A stretch of DNA of 11,235 nucleotides from Actinomycetes bacterium (GCA_023395755.1 JAEWYG010000103.1:1-11235), one strand, 5' to 3'; counted from the first letter of the stretch, positions 1 to 7,070 are shown. Notes: generated by a model from the sequence alone, not told the origin. Numbers and translations: made by a program.

Positions 1-237
1 TCGGTTGAATTCGTGGCTGCGCAGGACGATCTGCTGGATTCATTGGGGTTGCCTACCTTGGAATGGTCTGTCCCGCCCGAAGATATGCTGGATGCCATGA
101 AACGCGACAAGAAGGTTCGTCAGGGGAGCGTGCGTTTTGTGCTGCCGCGTGATGTGGGTGCGTGGGAACTTGTCGACATAGAAGATGCCACCATCTTGGA
201 ACATTTAAAAGCTTGGCATCGCTCGAAGGGCGCATGA
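1..237 (+). CDS. aroB: 3-dehydroquinate synthase, C-terminal end (partial)
   Basis: This is the last ~78 codons of 3-dehydroquinate synthase, the NAD- and metal-dependent enzyme that cyclises DAHP to 3-dehydroquinate in the shikimate pathway. The reading frame is open from base 1 and stops with TGA at 235-237, so the nucleotide-binding and metal-binding parts lie outside the window. The visible part matches the family's C-terminus: an AMKRDKKVRQG stretch followed by RFVLPRDVGAWEL, which is the usual 'DKK...rfvLp..iG' block, and then a short helical tail. The internal GTG at 13 is not the real start. The gene overlaps aroQ by one base (TGATG), which fits translational coupling of two consecutive shikimate steps. 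The call is strong despite the truncation because both the motif and the neighbour agree. Confidence 0.9.
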   Translation, partial: SVEFVAAQDDLLDSLGLPTLEWSVPPEDMLDAMKRDKKVRQGSVRFVLPRDVGAWELVDIEDATILEHLKAWHRSKGA

Positions 238-677
238 TGAAAAAGATACTGCTGATGAACGGCCCGAATCTCAACTTGCTGGGAGTTCGCGAGCCGGATG
301 TGTACGGTACGGTAACGTTGGCAGATATCGAACGTGAAACAGCAGCGTATGCTGCTGAACGTGGTGTGGAGCTGGATTGTTTTCAGAGCAACCATGAAGG
401 CGCCCTTATTGATAGGTTGCACGAGGCACGCGGCGTATACGATGGCATTATCTACAACCCAGGGGCTCACACGCATTACTCCTATGCTCTGCGCGACGCG
501 GTTTCGTCTATCGATGTGCCTACTGTTGAGGTTCATCTTTCCGATATTGCAACTCGTGAAGAATTCCGCCGGATATCGGTAATAGCTCCTGTGTGCATTG
601 CGCAAGTTAAGGGCAAAGGTAAGGCCGGCTATCGAGAGGCGGTAGATATTTTACTGTCCAACGACAGGGAGCTTTAA
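237..677 (+). CDS. aroQ: Type II 3-dehydroquinate dehydratase
   Basis: The product (146 aa) converts 3-dehydroquinate to 3-dehydroshikimate by the type II (trans-elimination) route and is expected to be a cytosolic dodecamer. The N-terminus NGPNLNLLG is diagnostic. The flexible-lid Arg18 and the catalytic base Tyr23 lie in VREPDVYG. Asn74 and His80 lie in YNPGAHTHYS, and His100 lies in VEVHLSDI, followed by REEFR. Length is normal for the family. ATG at 237 is chosen over the ATG at 234 because the AAGGG at 226-230 is then 6 bases upstream, against 3. An in-frame ATG at 162 would add residues with no family similarity and overlap aroB deeply, so it is rejected. The gene touches both aroB and the downstream peptidase (TAATG), so the three are probably one translational unit. 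Confidence 0.95.
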   Translation: MKKILLMNGPNLNLLGVREPDVYGTVTLADIERETAAYAAERGVELDCFQSNHEGALIDRLHEARGVYDGIIYNPGAHTHYSYALRDAVSSIDVPTVEVHLSDIATREEFRRISVIAPVCIAQVKGKGKAGYREAVDILLSNDREL

Positions 678-1789
678 TGAATGGTACCCTTGCGGTAGCG
701 CGGCTTGAGCGCCTGCGCGAAGCCTGTGCCGTTCGACACCTCGATGCGTTCTTTGTGCGTGATCTATCGAATATTCGTTGGCTCACCGCGTTCGATGATG
801 TGTTCGACGACGAAGATGCTCATGCTTTATTGGTAAACTCTGACAAGGCAGTGCTGCATACCGACTCTCGCTATGCAGAAGCGGCGCTGCGGGCAGCAGT
901 AGATACTCCCTTCATTATTGATCAGGGGCGACAGACCCACGCCGCCTTTGCCACGCATACCCTCGTTGATAGCTGTGAGGTTACCCTCGGCATTGAGGAT
1001 ACCTTAATGCTGGGCGAGTATCGTGTTCTTGAGGCTGCTTGTGCAGAGGCACCTTCGCTTCTACAGCTCAATGAAACTTCTGGTTTTGTGCGCACCTTGC
1101 GTGCGGTAAAAGATGCCACCGAAATTGCGCGCCTCAAAGCTGCACAGGTAATTACCGATACTGCGTTTGCTCATATCGTTGGTTTCATGAAGCCTGGCAT
1201 GACGGAGCGTATGGTTCAGATTGAACTGGAAGACTTTATGCGCCGTCATGGTGCTGAAGGGCTTGCTTTCCCCTCGATTGTTGCCACGGGCGCCAACGCT
1301 GCGAGCCCCCATGCGATTCCGGGGGATACACCCCTGGAGGCAGGCCAGTGCGTCGTGCTTGACTTTGGGGCGCGAGCGCGGGGTTATTGTTCCGATATGA
1401 CGCGCATGGTGTTTTTAGGGCAGCCCGATCTGCGAATGAACGACGCATACGAAACTATCCGTCGAGCCAACGAGACGGTACAGGCTGCGCTCAAGCCGGG
1501 CGTGACTGGTGCTGCTTTGCACGAACTGGCCGAACAAGTACTTGTCGAGAGCGGTTTTGCGGGCAAGATGGGTCATAGCTTGGGGCATGGCGTGGGTATC
1601 GACATTCACGAGGAGCCGAATCTTTCGCCGCGCAACCATCAGCCTCTTGTTGAAGGCAATGTGGTAACCGTGGAACCCGGCATCTATCTACCCGGCGAAT
1701 TTGGCATGCGTCTTGAAGATTTCGGTGTGCTTACCCATGAGGGTTTCGCAGTTTTTACGGAATCTACGCACGACATGGTTATAATATAG
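677..1789 (+). CDS. Xaa-Pro peptidase, M24B family
   Basis: This 370-residue cytosolic dimetal peptidase is of the aminopeptidase P / prolidase type, predicted to cleave the bond before proline at the N-terminus of peptides. It has the two-domain layout of the family: an N-terminal creatinase-like domain (about 1-135) and a pita-bread catalytic domain (about 145-370). All five metal ligands are visible: Asp229 (VVLDFGA), Asp240 (CSDMTR), His304 (LGHGVG), Glu333 (VEPGIY) and Glu347 (RLEDFG). His311 in DIHEEP is the usual additional active-site histidine. The ATG at 677 overlaps the aroQ stop by one base and is preceded by AGGGAG. The order aroQ-peptidase-efp is also seen in Bacillus (yqhS-yqhT-efp), which supports a YqhT-like assignment. 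Whether it is an aminopeptidase or a dipeptidase cannot be settled by eye. Confidence 0.9.
   Translation: MNGTLAVARLERLREACAVRHLDAFFVRDLSNIRWLTAFDDVFDDEDAHALLVNSDKAVLHTDSRYAEAALRAAVDTPFIIDQGRQTHAAFATHTLVDSCEVTLGIEDTLMLGEYRVLEAACAEAPSLLQLNETSGFVRTLRAVKDATEIARLKAAQVITDTAFAHIVGFMKPGMTERMVQIELEDFMRRHGAEGLAFPSIVATGANAASPHAIPGDTPLEAGQCVVLDFGARARGYCSDMTRMVFLGQPDLRMNDAYETIRRANETVQAALKPGVTGAALHELAEQVLVESGFAGKMGHSLGHGVGIDIHEEPNLSPRNHQPLVEGNVVTVEPGIYLPGEFGMRLEDFGVLTHEGFAVFTESTHDMVII
1780..1785 (+). promoter_or_regulatory. Candidate -10 box for efp
   Basis: A perfect TATAAT lies in the last codons of the peptidase gene, about 82 bases before the efp start, with a TG dinucleotide two bases upstream of it. 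No convincing -35 exists at 16-18 bp: TTTACG at 1754-1759 is 20 bp away. If active it gives EF-P a transcript independent of the aro genes, with a leader of roughly 75 nt. Because the site overlaps coding sequence, chance occurrence is possible. Confidence 0.4.
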
Positions 1790-1850
1790 CGGCTTATCAT
1801 TAACGTGATCGCCGGGCAGCCAGCTTAAGGCGTGCGTTGCAGGCGAATCG

Positions 1851-1856
1851 AGGAGG
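1851..1856 (+). promoter_or_regulatory. efp ribosome binding site
   Basis: A consensus AGGAGG lies 10 bases before ATG 1867. It decides the efp start against the in-frame ATG at 1837, which has no such site and would add ten residues not seen in EF-P. It is the strongest ribosome binding site in the housekeeping operon, consistent with an abundant translation factor. Confidence 0.8.
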
Positions 1857-1866
1857 AACTACCAGC

Positions 1867-2427
1867 ATGGCTATTTCTACTGCTGATTTCAAGAACGGCA
1901 TCTGTATCGAGTACAACGGCAAGCTCTGCACCATCGTAGAGTTCCAGCATGTAAAGCCTGGCAAGGGCGGTGCGTTTGTTCGCACCAAGTTGCGCGACAT
2001 CAAAACAGGGCGCGTGGTGGACTACACGTTTAACGCTGGTACGAAGTTTGATCAGGTGCGCCTCGAGTCGAAGAAGCTGCAATACCTGTACAACGACGGC
2101 GATGCTTTCAACTTTATGGACAACGATACGTTTGAGCAAATGCCCGTGTCTGAAGATATGGTGGGCGAGGCCGCTAAATGGCTGAAGGAAAACGATGAGG
2201 CTACCTTGCTGTACGCGGGCGAAGAGCTGATTAGTGTTGAGCCTCAGATGTTCGTAGAACTTGAGGTGACCGAGACTGATCCGGGCTTCAAGGGCGACAC
2301 CGTTCAGGGTGGCACGAAGCCGGCAACCTTGGAAACGGGCGCTACCATTCAGGTTCCGTTGTTTGTTGAGCCGGGCGACACGTTGCAGGTTGATACCCGC
2401 GACGGTCGCTTTATCAAGCGCGTATAA
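1867..2427 (+). CDS. efp: Elongation factor P
   Basis: EF-P (186 aa) binds between the ribosomal P and E sites and relieves stalling at polyproline stretches. It has the family's three-beta-barrel layout: an N-terminal KOW-like domain (about 1-63), a central OB domain (about 66-128) and a C-terminal OB domain (about 130-186). The tip loop reads HVKPGKGGAF, with Lys33 at the position that is lysylated in Escherichia coli and aminopentanol-modified in Bacillus. No modification gene (epmA/epmB or ymfI type) is in this window. The C-terminal GDTLQVDTRDGRF block is a family signature. Several genes in this window code for Pro-rich stretches (sortase, LCP and kinase tails), which would be natural EF-P clients. 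The start is set by the AGGAGG upstream. Confidence 0.97.
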   Translation: MAISTADFKNGICIEYNGKLCTIVEFQHVKPGKGGAFVRTKLRDIKTGRVVDYTFNAGTKFDQVRLESKKLQYLYNDGDAFNFMDNDTFEQMPVSEDMVGEAAKWLKENDEATLLYAGEELISVEPQMFVELEVTETDPGFKGDTVQGGTKPATLETGATIQVPLFVEPGDTLQVDTRDGRFIKRV

Positions 2428-2477
2428 CCATCGAGCTGGGCTTTGATGCGGCCCTGGTTCACGAAGTGCTCACTCGC

Positions 2478-2510
2478 CTAAAGGCGCCTTCGGGCGCCTT
2501 TAGTATTTCT
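2478..2510 (+). terminator. Rho-independent terminator after efp (convergent gene ends)
   Basis: A perfect 11-bp stem (2478-2488 with 2493-2503) is closed by a very stable TTCG tetraloop and followed by TATTTCT on the + strand. It ends the aroB-efp operon. The right arm contains the stop codon of the leftward phosphatase gene (TAA at 2502-2500), so the two operons share this sequence. On the - strand the hairpin lacks a clear U-tract, so termination of the leftward operon here is less certain. Confidence 0.85.
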
Positions 2511-3132
2511 GGGCAATTTTCAGAGCTTTGCGATAGTCGTTGTAGTCTTCAACACAGTGCGCGTCGGAGGCAATATAGTCGACCAGACCATTTTCCAGCA
2601 GCTGCAACGCTGCTCGCTTGCTGTTGCTGCGGAATCCGCCCGCAGCGAAGTTGCCGGAAAGTTGTAGCAAGCAACCTAGGTCCTTCATTTCGAAGGCAAT
2701 ATCAAGGTTGTTTTGTACTGCACGATAACGTTCGGGGTGGGCAATGATGGGCTGGATGCCTTGTCCCCGCAAGTTGTAAATAATGCGTTGCCAATTTACC
2801 GGCATGCTGCCCAGCGACAACTCAAGCAGCATAAGGTTCGTATTCTCGATGCATAACCTCGAGGCATTCTCTAGGCCAAAGTCTATCAGGTTCTCCCAGT
2901 ACACCTCGAATCCGAGCGCCATTTCGAAGCCTTGTGTGCGGGCAAATCGACTAAGCACATCGTAATGGTTAACAATGCGCTGGTAGTCGAAGTGCGAACC
3001 ACGGCAGTGGGGGGTACACACAATGTTGTCGATGCCTGCATTGCGCGCAGCGTTCAGCATAGCCTGCGATTCGGCAAAATCGTGCGAGCCGTCGTCGACG
3101 TCGAACAGAATATGGCAATGGATGTCGAACAT
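2500..3132 (-). CDS. cpsB: CpsB/YwqE-type PHP-family tyrosine phosphatase
   Basis: This 210-residue manganese-dependent protein-tyrosine phosphatase of the PHP fold is predicted to dephosphorylate the C-terminal tyrosines of the partner kinase (CpsD). It thereby resets the capsule-assembly cycle at the inner face of the membrane. Metal-binding motifs appear in order: DIHCH (His5, His7), DVDDGS (Asp14), TPH (His42), GFEVYW (Glu76), AHPER (His132) and SDAH (Asp190, His192). It is somewhat shorter than the ~240-255 residues usual in Streptococcus CpsB and Bacillus YwqE, mostly at the C-terminus. It is the last gene of the leftward operon, 46 bases after cpsD, with a TTAAGG site before the ATG. 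Family identity is clear; the substrate is inferred from the kinase next door. Confidence 0.92.
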   Translation of the reverse strand: MFDIHCHILFDVDDGSHDFAESQAMLNAARNAGIDNIVCTPHCRGSHFDYQRIVNHYDVLSRFARTQGFEMALGFEVYWENLIDFGLENASRLCIENTNLMLLELSLGSMPVNWQRIIYNLRGQGIQPIIAHPERYRAVQNNLDIAFEMKDLGCLLQLSGNFAAGGFRSNSKRAALQLLENGLVDYIASDAHCVEDYNDYRKALKIAQKY

Positions 3133-3178
3133 CTTGGTAGCCTTAACGTGAAAGTGAATGGTCGGTTAGGGCTTGCGA

Positions 3179-4117
3179 CTAATGTCGCGAGTTCTTGTGT
3201 CGAGCGTTTTGCGTATTCAAGCTTTTGAAGGCATTTGGTGCATAAGGGTTAGCCGCGTTTGTGACCGGAGTGTGGGGAGCTGCTGAAGCCTTACGTGGTG
3301 CCTGTGCTGCGCCCTGCGGGGCTGCTGATGCCTGTCGGCGGGGAGGCATGGGGCGCTTATCCTGATCCCACGGAATGCTTGAGGGATTGTTTAGTTCCGC
3401 GGGCATAGCGGTGGGCTCCAGCTTGTCTTTGTTTACGCGCTTGCCGTCTTGGGTATAGTAGGCGTAGTAGTAGCTACTTTCGTCATCCGAGCAGAACGTC
3501 ATAACCGTGCCGAGAATGCGTCCGTCGGCAACGCGCAGCTGCTGCACGCATTTCGCTGCGAGCGCCCGCTTCGTCTGGTTTTGGCGAATAACAAACAGGG
3601 TGCCATCCACCAGGCTGCTCAGAATGGCAGCATCAACGAACAGCGATACGGGCGGAGTATCGAAAATTACGTAGTCGAAGGAATCGCGTAGTTTGTCTAC
3701 CAGCGAAGCAAAGCGCTTTGTGCTAAGAATGTCGGGCGGGCTGGGAATATTCGGCTCCGCATCGATAAAGTATAGGTTGGGAATGTGCGTAGGCATAATT
3801 ACTTCGTTAAGCGTAGCCGAGCCCGAAAGAGCGGCGTACAGGCCGTTTGGTGGGGTAACATCCAGCAGTTTGCCTAGCGAGCGACGGCGCATATCGGCTT
3901 CTACGATAAGCACCTTTTTGCCCGAGGTGGCAATGGCGTTTGCTAAGTTGGTAGAAACGATAGTTTTACCTTCATTGGTTTCAGAAGAGGTAACCACGAT
4001 GGTTTTTACTTTTTCGTCTACTGAGGCAAAGCGTATATTCGCCAGCAGTGTTTTCGAGGCATTAGAGAGCTGTGGATGCTCGAAGCGCGCGAAAATCTTC
4101 TTATTCTTTTTAGCCAT
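3179..4117 (-). CDS. cpsD: CpsD-type bacterial tyrosine kinase (BY-kinase) with extended tail
   Basis: This 312-residue cytoplasmic BY-kinase works with the membrane activator CpsC to control polysaccharide chain length. It has a P-loop ATPase core (about 35-205) with Walker A SSETNEGKT (Lys51), Walker A' LIVEADMRRR (Asp75) and Walker B VIFDTPP (Asp153). A tyrosine cluster at Tyr216-218, Tyr220 and Tyr221 is the expected autophosphorylation tail. In the usual CpsD the protein ends there. Here about 90 more residues follow, rich in Pro, Ala, Gln, Lys and Arg, with two ASAAP units, almost certainly disordered. Walker A has Thr where Pro is common, and A' has Glu for the first Asp. Both look tolerable because the key Lys and second Asp remain. 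The ATG sits 3 bases after the cpsC stop, with AAGGGG upstream, so the two are co-translated. Confidence 0.93.
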   Translation of the reverse strand: MAKKNKKIFARFEHPQLSNASKTLLANIRFASVDEKVKTIVVTSSETNEGKTIVSTNLANAIATSGKKVLIVEADMRRRSLGKLLDVTPPNGLYAALSGSATLNEVIMPTHIPNLYFIDAEPNIPSPPDILSTKRFASLVDKLRDSFDYVIFDTPPVSLFVDAAILSSLVDGTLFVIRQNQTKRALAAKCVQQLRVADGRILGTVMTFCSDDESSYYYAYYTQDGKRVNKDKLEPTAMPAELNNPSSIPWDQDKRPMPPRRQASAAPQGAAQAPRKASAAPHTPVTNAANPYAPNAFKSLNTQNARHKNSRH

Positions 4118-4120
4118 GAT

Positions 4121-4786
4121 TTAGTTCCCCTTACCCTTCAGCGACGGCATGCGGCCCAGAACGGGCAGACCCAATAACTCTTCGGCTTCCTCGGGGCTTT
4201 TCACCGTCGTGTTAAGCATATCCAGCAGCACAATAAGCGCTATTGCGAAGAAAAGACCAGCTAGGAAAGCAACGGCGGTGTACATGATGCGGTTCGGGCC
4301 CGATGGGATATCGGGTACTTGCGCAGACTCAATAACGTTAACAGCTTTCAGATCCATCACTTCAACGGCGGTATTGGAAGTTTGCTTGCCAAGTTCGTCG
4401 GCAATTTGCGCAACTGCTTCAGGTTTTTTGCCTGTTACGCTTAGGGTGATAACGCGGTTGGTGGTGGCAGAGTCTACCTTCACGTCGTAGCCCTTGAGCG
4501 AGGTCATGCCCAACGACTGGGCAGTAGCATCAATAACGCGGTTAGATTTTGCTAGCACGGCAATGTCGTTTGCCAGTTGCTGACTGGCGGTAACGTCGCT
4601 GCTGGTAATATTCGATGAATTTTGATTGTCGGTTTTTGTGAGAACGTAGAGCGACACACTGGAGGTGTAGTCGTTAGACATAAAGCCCCACGAGTACGCA
4701 GCCGTTGCACCGGCGAATACCAACGGGAACAACACGACGAGAAACCACTTCTTTCGAAGCAGATGCAGCAATTCAAACAAGGTCAC
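4121..4786 (-). CDS. cpsC: CpsC/Wzz-type chain-length determinant and kinase activator
   Basis: This 221-residue membrane protein of the Wzz family activates the CpsD kinase and sets polysaccharide chain length. It has a short cytoplasmic N-terminus, a first transmembrane helix (about 14-32), an extracellular helical domain (about 33-165), a Pro-rich VPDIPSGPNR before the second helix, a second transmembrane helix (about 168-190), and a cytoplasmic tail. The tail's VKSPEEAEELLGLPVLGRMP is the conserved kinase-docking segment. The kinase is encoded separately, which is the usual Gram-positive split. The start is GTG at 4786, supported by AAGGAG nine bases upstream. It lies 48 bases after the LCP gene, separated by a hairpin, and 3 bases before cpsD. 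Confidence 0.93.
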   Translation of the reverse strand: MTLFELLHLLRKKWFLVVLFPLVFAGATAAYSWGFMSNDYTSSVSLYVLTKTDNQNSSNITSSDVTASQQLANDIAVLAKSNRVIDATAQSLGMTSLKGYDVKVDSATTNRVITLSVTGKKPEAVAQIADELGKQTSNTAVEVMDLKAVNVIESAQVPDIPSGPNRIMYTAVAFLAGLFFAIALIVLLDMLNTTVKSPEEAEELLGLPVLGRMPSLKGKGN

Positions 4787-4795
4787 GGGTTATCT

Positions 4796-4801
4796 CTCCT
4801 T
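4796..4801 (-). promoter_or_regulatory. cpsC ribosome binding site (fixes GTG start)
   Basis: On the - strand AAGGAG lies nine bases before GTG 4786. It is the only strong Shine-Dalgarno sequence nearby and is what supports the non-ATG start of the chain-length regulator gene. Confidence 0.75.
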
Positions 4802-4814
4802 AAATGTCAAAACG

Positions 4815-4850
4815 TCAGCAGGTGGTACGTTCCCCTAGTCGACCTGCTGA
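4815..4850 (-). repeat. Hairpin over the LCP stop codon
   Basis: A perfect 9-bp inverted repeat (TCAGCAGGT at 4815-4823 and ACCTGCTGA at 4842-4850) has an 18-base loop that contains the LCP gene's TAG stop. The upstream arm in transcription order is part of the LCP coding sequence. On the - strand it is followed by only a weak T-run, so it is more likely a stability or processing hairpin between the LCP gene and cpsC than a full terminator. Confidence 0.45.
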
Positions 4851-6043
4851 TAGTACACGTTCAGCACGGTCTCGTATACAGCGCTCTTATCGAGGTAAAA
4901 CTCGGCGTACTTTTCGCCCTGCTTCATTTCGCCGGGCAGAGTAACTACATCAAGGCTGGTAATGCCGTTTGAGACCACAGATGTGGCCAGGTAGCTGAAT
5001 TCATTCAATCCCAAATTGGTAATGGAGTACTGGCTTGCAGTACCGAATAAGTCTGCCAGTGTACCTAGATTACCTTGAGACATTTCAAGCGTCTGAGCGG
5101 CAAATGCTTTAATGTATTGCACCTGACGGGCCTGACGGTCTAGGGAAGAAGTTAGTACCGAGGTGTCGCGCCACTGCACGTAGCGTAGGGCGTTGTTGCC
5201 AAACAGCACTGTATCTTGACCCTCGATTATGCTCGTATTCGGAATGCTTTGCAGTGGGGTGAGTGCTACCCCGCCAATGGCATCGTTTAAGGGGCCCACT
5301 CCGCTTAAATCTAAGGCGAAGTAATAGGAGATGGGCATGTTGTACAGTACACGAGATGCTACGGTGGTGGTGTATTGGCAACTTGCTTCGCGCCCGTCTC
5401 CATAGCCAAAAGCCAGGCAAAGCTGCATGGTGTTTAAACCAGCGAACGCGTCGCCTACAAATTCGCCCACTTCTACCATGCTGTCGCGCGGTATGCCAAT
5501 GGCAGTAGCCTTGCCGGTTTTCGTATCAAGGGCCATAACCATTACCGCATCGGCCTGTCCGGCTTTTTCGCCCTCTACGGCAGGGGCAGTGCGGTCAAAG
5601 CCAATAATAGAGATGGATACCATGTTCTCGTTTAAGGCGTAGGTGTGTCCGTTGTACTTGACGGTTTTGCCTTCATCGTAGGTAACGGCATTTTCAACTG
5701 TTTGTATATCTTCTGCCTGGGCTGCTTCATGTATGGCGCCTTCTCCGGCCTTGATGGCGTTCATAATGCCAAAGGCGGTGCCGCCGCCAACCAATACTAC
5801 AACAAGTAGCACAATAAGGGTGGTGCGTATACGCTTCTTGCGCTTGTTGTTGCGCCGCTTACGTTTGCGAACCAGCACTTCTTGCTGTGGTGTCTCTTGT
5901 TGTTTGGCGGCGAAGAAGTTGGCCGAATCGTTGCGTGAGGAGTCTGCCCGTGCCGCTTCTCGTTTTGAGGAGGGCATGGTAAAAGAATGCCCTTCGGGCT
6001 GATCCGACGGCTGGGCCGGTCGGTTAGCGGGTTGGTTGGTCAT
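4835..6043 (-). CDS. LytR-CpsA-Psr (LCP) family glycan ligase
   Basis: LCP enzymes move undecaprenyl-linked glycans onto peptidoglycan or onto proteins outside the membrane. This 402-residue protein has a long polar N-terminus (about 1-73) ending in a very basic run, one transmembrane helix (about 74-95), and an extracellular LCP domain (about 140-310). Recognisable blocks are GQADAVMVMALD (Asp165), IGIPRDS (Arg186, Asp187), DAIGGV, ALRYVQWRD (Arg287, Arg292) and DRQARQ (Arg303, Arg306). Compared with the usual ALaYvRxR and gDxGRxxRQ patterns, the first position of the R-x-R pair is Gln290, and the Asp of the second block appears replaced by Ser300. The ATG at 6043 overlaps the sortase gene by 20 nt and has GGGAG upstream, so the two are probably translationally coupled. 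The acceptor is unknown: wall polysaccharide ligation is the default, protein glycosylation is possible. Confidence 0.88.
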   Translation of the reverse strand: MTNQPANRPAQPSDQPEGHSFTMPSSKREAARADSSRNDSANFFAAKQQETPQQEVLVRKRKRRNNKRKKRIRTTLIVLLVVVLVGGGTAFGIMNAIKAGEGAIHEAAQAEDIQTVENAVTYDEGKTVKYNGHTYALNENMVSISIIGFDRTAPAVEGEKAGQADAVMVMALDTKTGKATAIGIPRDSMVEVGEFVGDAFAGLNTMQLCLAFGYGDGREASCQYTTTVASRVLYNMPISYYFALDLSGVGPLNDAIGGVALTPLQSIPNTSIIEGQDTVLFGNNALRYVQWRDTSVLTSSLDRQARQVQYIKAFAAQTLEMSQGNLGTLADLFGTASQYSITNLGLNEFSYLATSVVSNGITSLDVVTLPGEMKQGEKYAEFYLDKSAVYETVLNVYYQQVD

Positions 6044-6917
6044 TGGTTAATACTCCCGTTACGATATAGCGGCTGTTGGTATGGCTGGTGTCGCTCATAC
6101 AGGTGCTTAGCTGCACTATTTTATCATCAATTGATAACTTGGTGTCGGGTCTGGTGTTAACAAGCAGAGAATCGGGATGGGTTACCGAATCGAAATATGA
6201 TTGCAGCACGCTTGGGCTTTTAAAGTCGTAGGAGTTCAAAATATGCCGGTCGTCGTAGAGGTACGCCGAAATAATGCGATAGGTAAGCACGTGTCCTGGC
6301 GTGTAGATATACATGGTGTCGTTTGCGTTGAAGAAGTCTTTGTTTTCGAAATAATGCAATGTTGAGAACATGGTGCCATTTACCAGGTTGTGGCCGTATA
6401 GCACGGTTACCGGGTCGGAGAAGTCGGTGTCGTTAGACATTTGGGAATAAATGGCACCTTCAACAGCGTATTCCTTGTCGCGGTTGTGATCGAGGTAGAA
6501 ATTATCGTTTTCAACACTTTGAAGCACGGGTAGGTTTACTTCGGTGTTGGGAATATGAATCCATGCGTAGATATCAGGATTCTCCGACTTTAAGGATACG
6601 AAGTCGATGGGGTTGCTTGGAAGGTTGTCGGGCTCGTCGCCTACGGGTTGCTCGATAACCGGCGTGGGGGTGTTTTTGATTTGCTGGGCTGCGCGGTCGA
6701 GCTCGCTTTGCTGCCAAATCATATAGCCTACTCCGGCAGCAACTCCGCAGAGCAGTATGGCCAACAGCACGGAGAGCATAATGATTGAACGTTTTCTAGC
6801 CTTTTGCTTTGCTGTTGAGGTACTTTGTCTTGCATGCTTAGGCTGGAGGTCGCGCTCCTTGTTCGCGGCAGGCGCGGGTGGGGGAGTATCGGAAGGGTTT
6901 TGAGGCGCAGAAGACAT
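6024..6917 (-). CDS. srtB: Class B sortase
   Basis: This 297-residue membrane-anchored cysteine transpeptidase cuts a sorting signal between Thr and Gly and joins the protein to peptidoglycan. It has a Pro-rich cytoplasmic N-terminus (about 1-42), one transmembrane helix (about 43-67) and an extracellular sortase domain (about 100-297). The catalytic triad is His176 (LYGHN), Cys273 (LSTC) and Arg283 (NSRYIVTG). The NGTMFSTLHYF stretch, the MYIYTPG strand and the long helical insertion before LSTC are class B features. The frame is open back to 7034, but that start lies inside the upstream terminator hairpin, so the ATG at 6917 is chosen although no clear ribosome binding site precedes it. The probable substrate is the SPQTG protein encoded just upstream. 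The 3' end overlaps the LCP gene by 20 nt. Confidence 0.92.
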   Translation of the reverse strand: MSSAPQNPSDTPPPAPAANKERDLQPKHARQSTSTAKQKARKRSIIMLSVLLAILLCGVAAGVGYMIWQQSELDRAAQQIKNTPTPVIEQPVGDEPDNLPSNPIDFVSLKSENPDIYAWIHIPNTEVNLPVLQSVENDNFYLDHNRDKEYAVEGAIYSQMSNDTDFSDPVTVLYGHNLVNGTMFSTLHYFENKDFFNANDTMYIYTPGHVLTYRIISAYLYDDRHILNSYDFKSPSVLQSYFDSVTHPDSLLVNTRPDTKLSIDDKIVQLSTCMSDTSHTNSRYIVTGVLTNDQPTR

Positions 6918-6990
6918 GGAGGGGTGCTCGCTTTCGCAGGTGCCTTGTCGTAATCTTAGGTATCTTACCCATAGTATCAAATTGGGGGTA

Positions 6991-7027
6991 TATAAAAGAA
7001 GGAACCTGTTGTAAAACAGGTTCCTTC
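6991..7027 (-). terminator. Intrinsic terminator between sortase substrate and sortase
   Basis: A perfect 13-bp stem (6998-7010 with 7015-7027) with a 4-base loop is followed on the - strand by TTTTATA (6997-6991). It lies 44 bases after the SPQTG gene stop and about 80 bases before the sortase start. It should end most transcripts of the small surface protein; readthrough or an undetected promoter would supply the sortase-to-cpsB genes. A smaller 6-bp hairpin (TCGCTT/AAGCGA, 7050-7064) lies just upstream of it. Confidence 0.85.
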
Positions 7028-7070
7028 GATACAAGTTCTATAAACAACTTCGCTTAAGAAGCGATTCGCG

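Noticed and set aside
120..605. 161-codon open frame on the - strand across aroB/aroQ
   Set aside because: It is antisense to two strongly supported genes, has no recognisable domain and no ribosome binding site; it is a shadow frame.
3172..3191. Small hairpin over the cpsD stop codon
   Set aside because: The stem is short, with an A-C mismatch on the transcribed strand, and there is no U-tract; it is not distinguishable from chance.
6971..6976. TACTAT on the - strand as the -10 box of the sortase operon
   Set aside because: It matches only 4 of 6 consensus bases and nothing like TTGACA lies at 16-18 bp; the promoter, if any, remains unlocated.
6918..7034. Upstream extension of the sortase frame to 7034
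   Set aside because: The start would lie before the intrinsic terminator hairpin and the 39 extra residues are partly hairpin-encoded with no sortase similarity.
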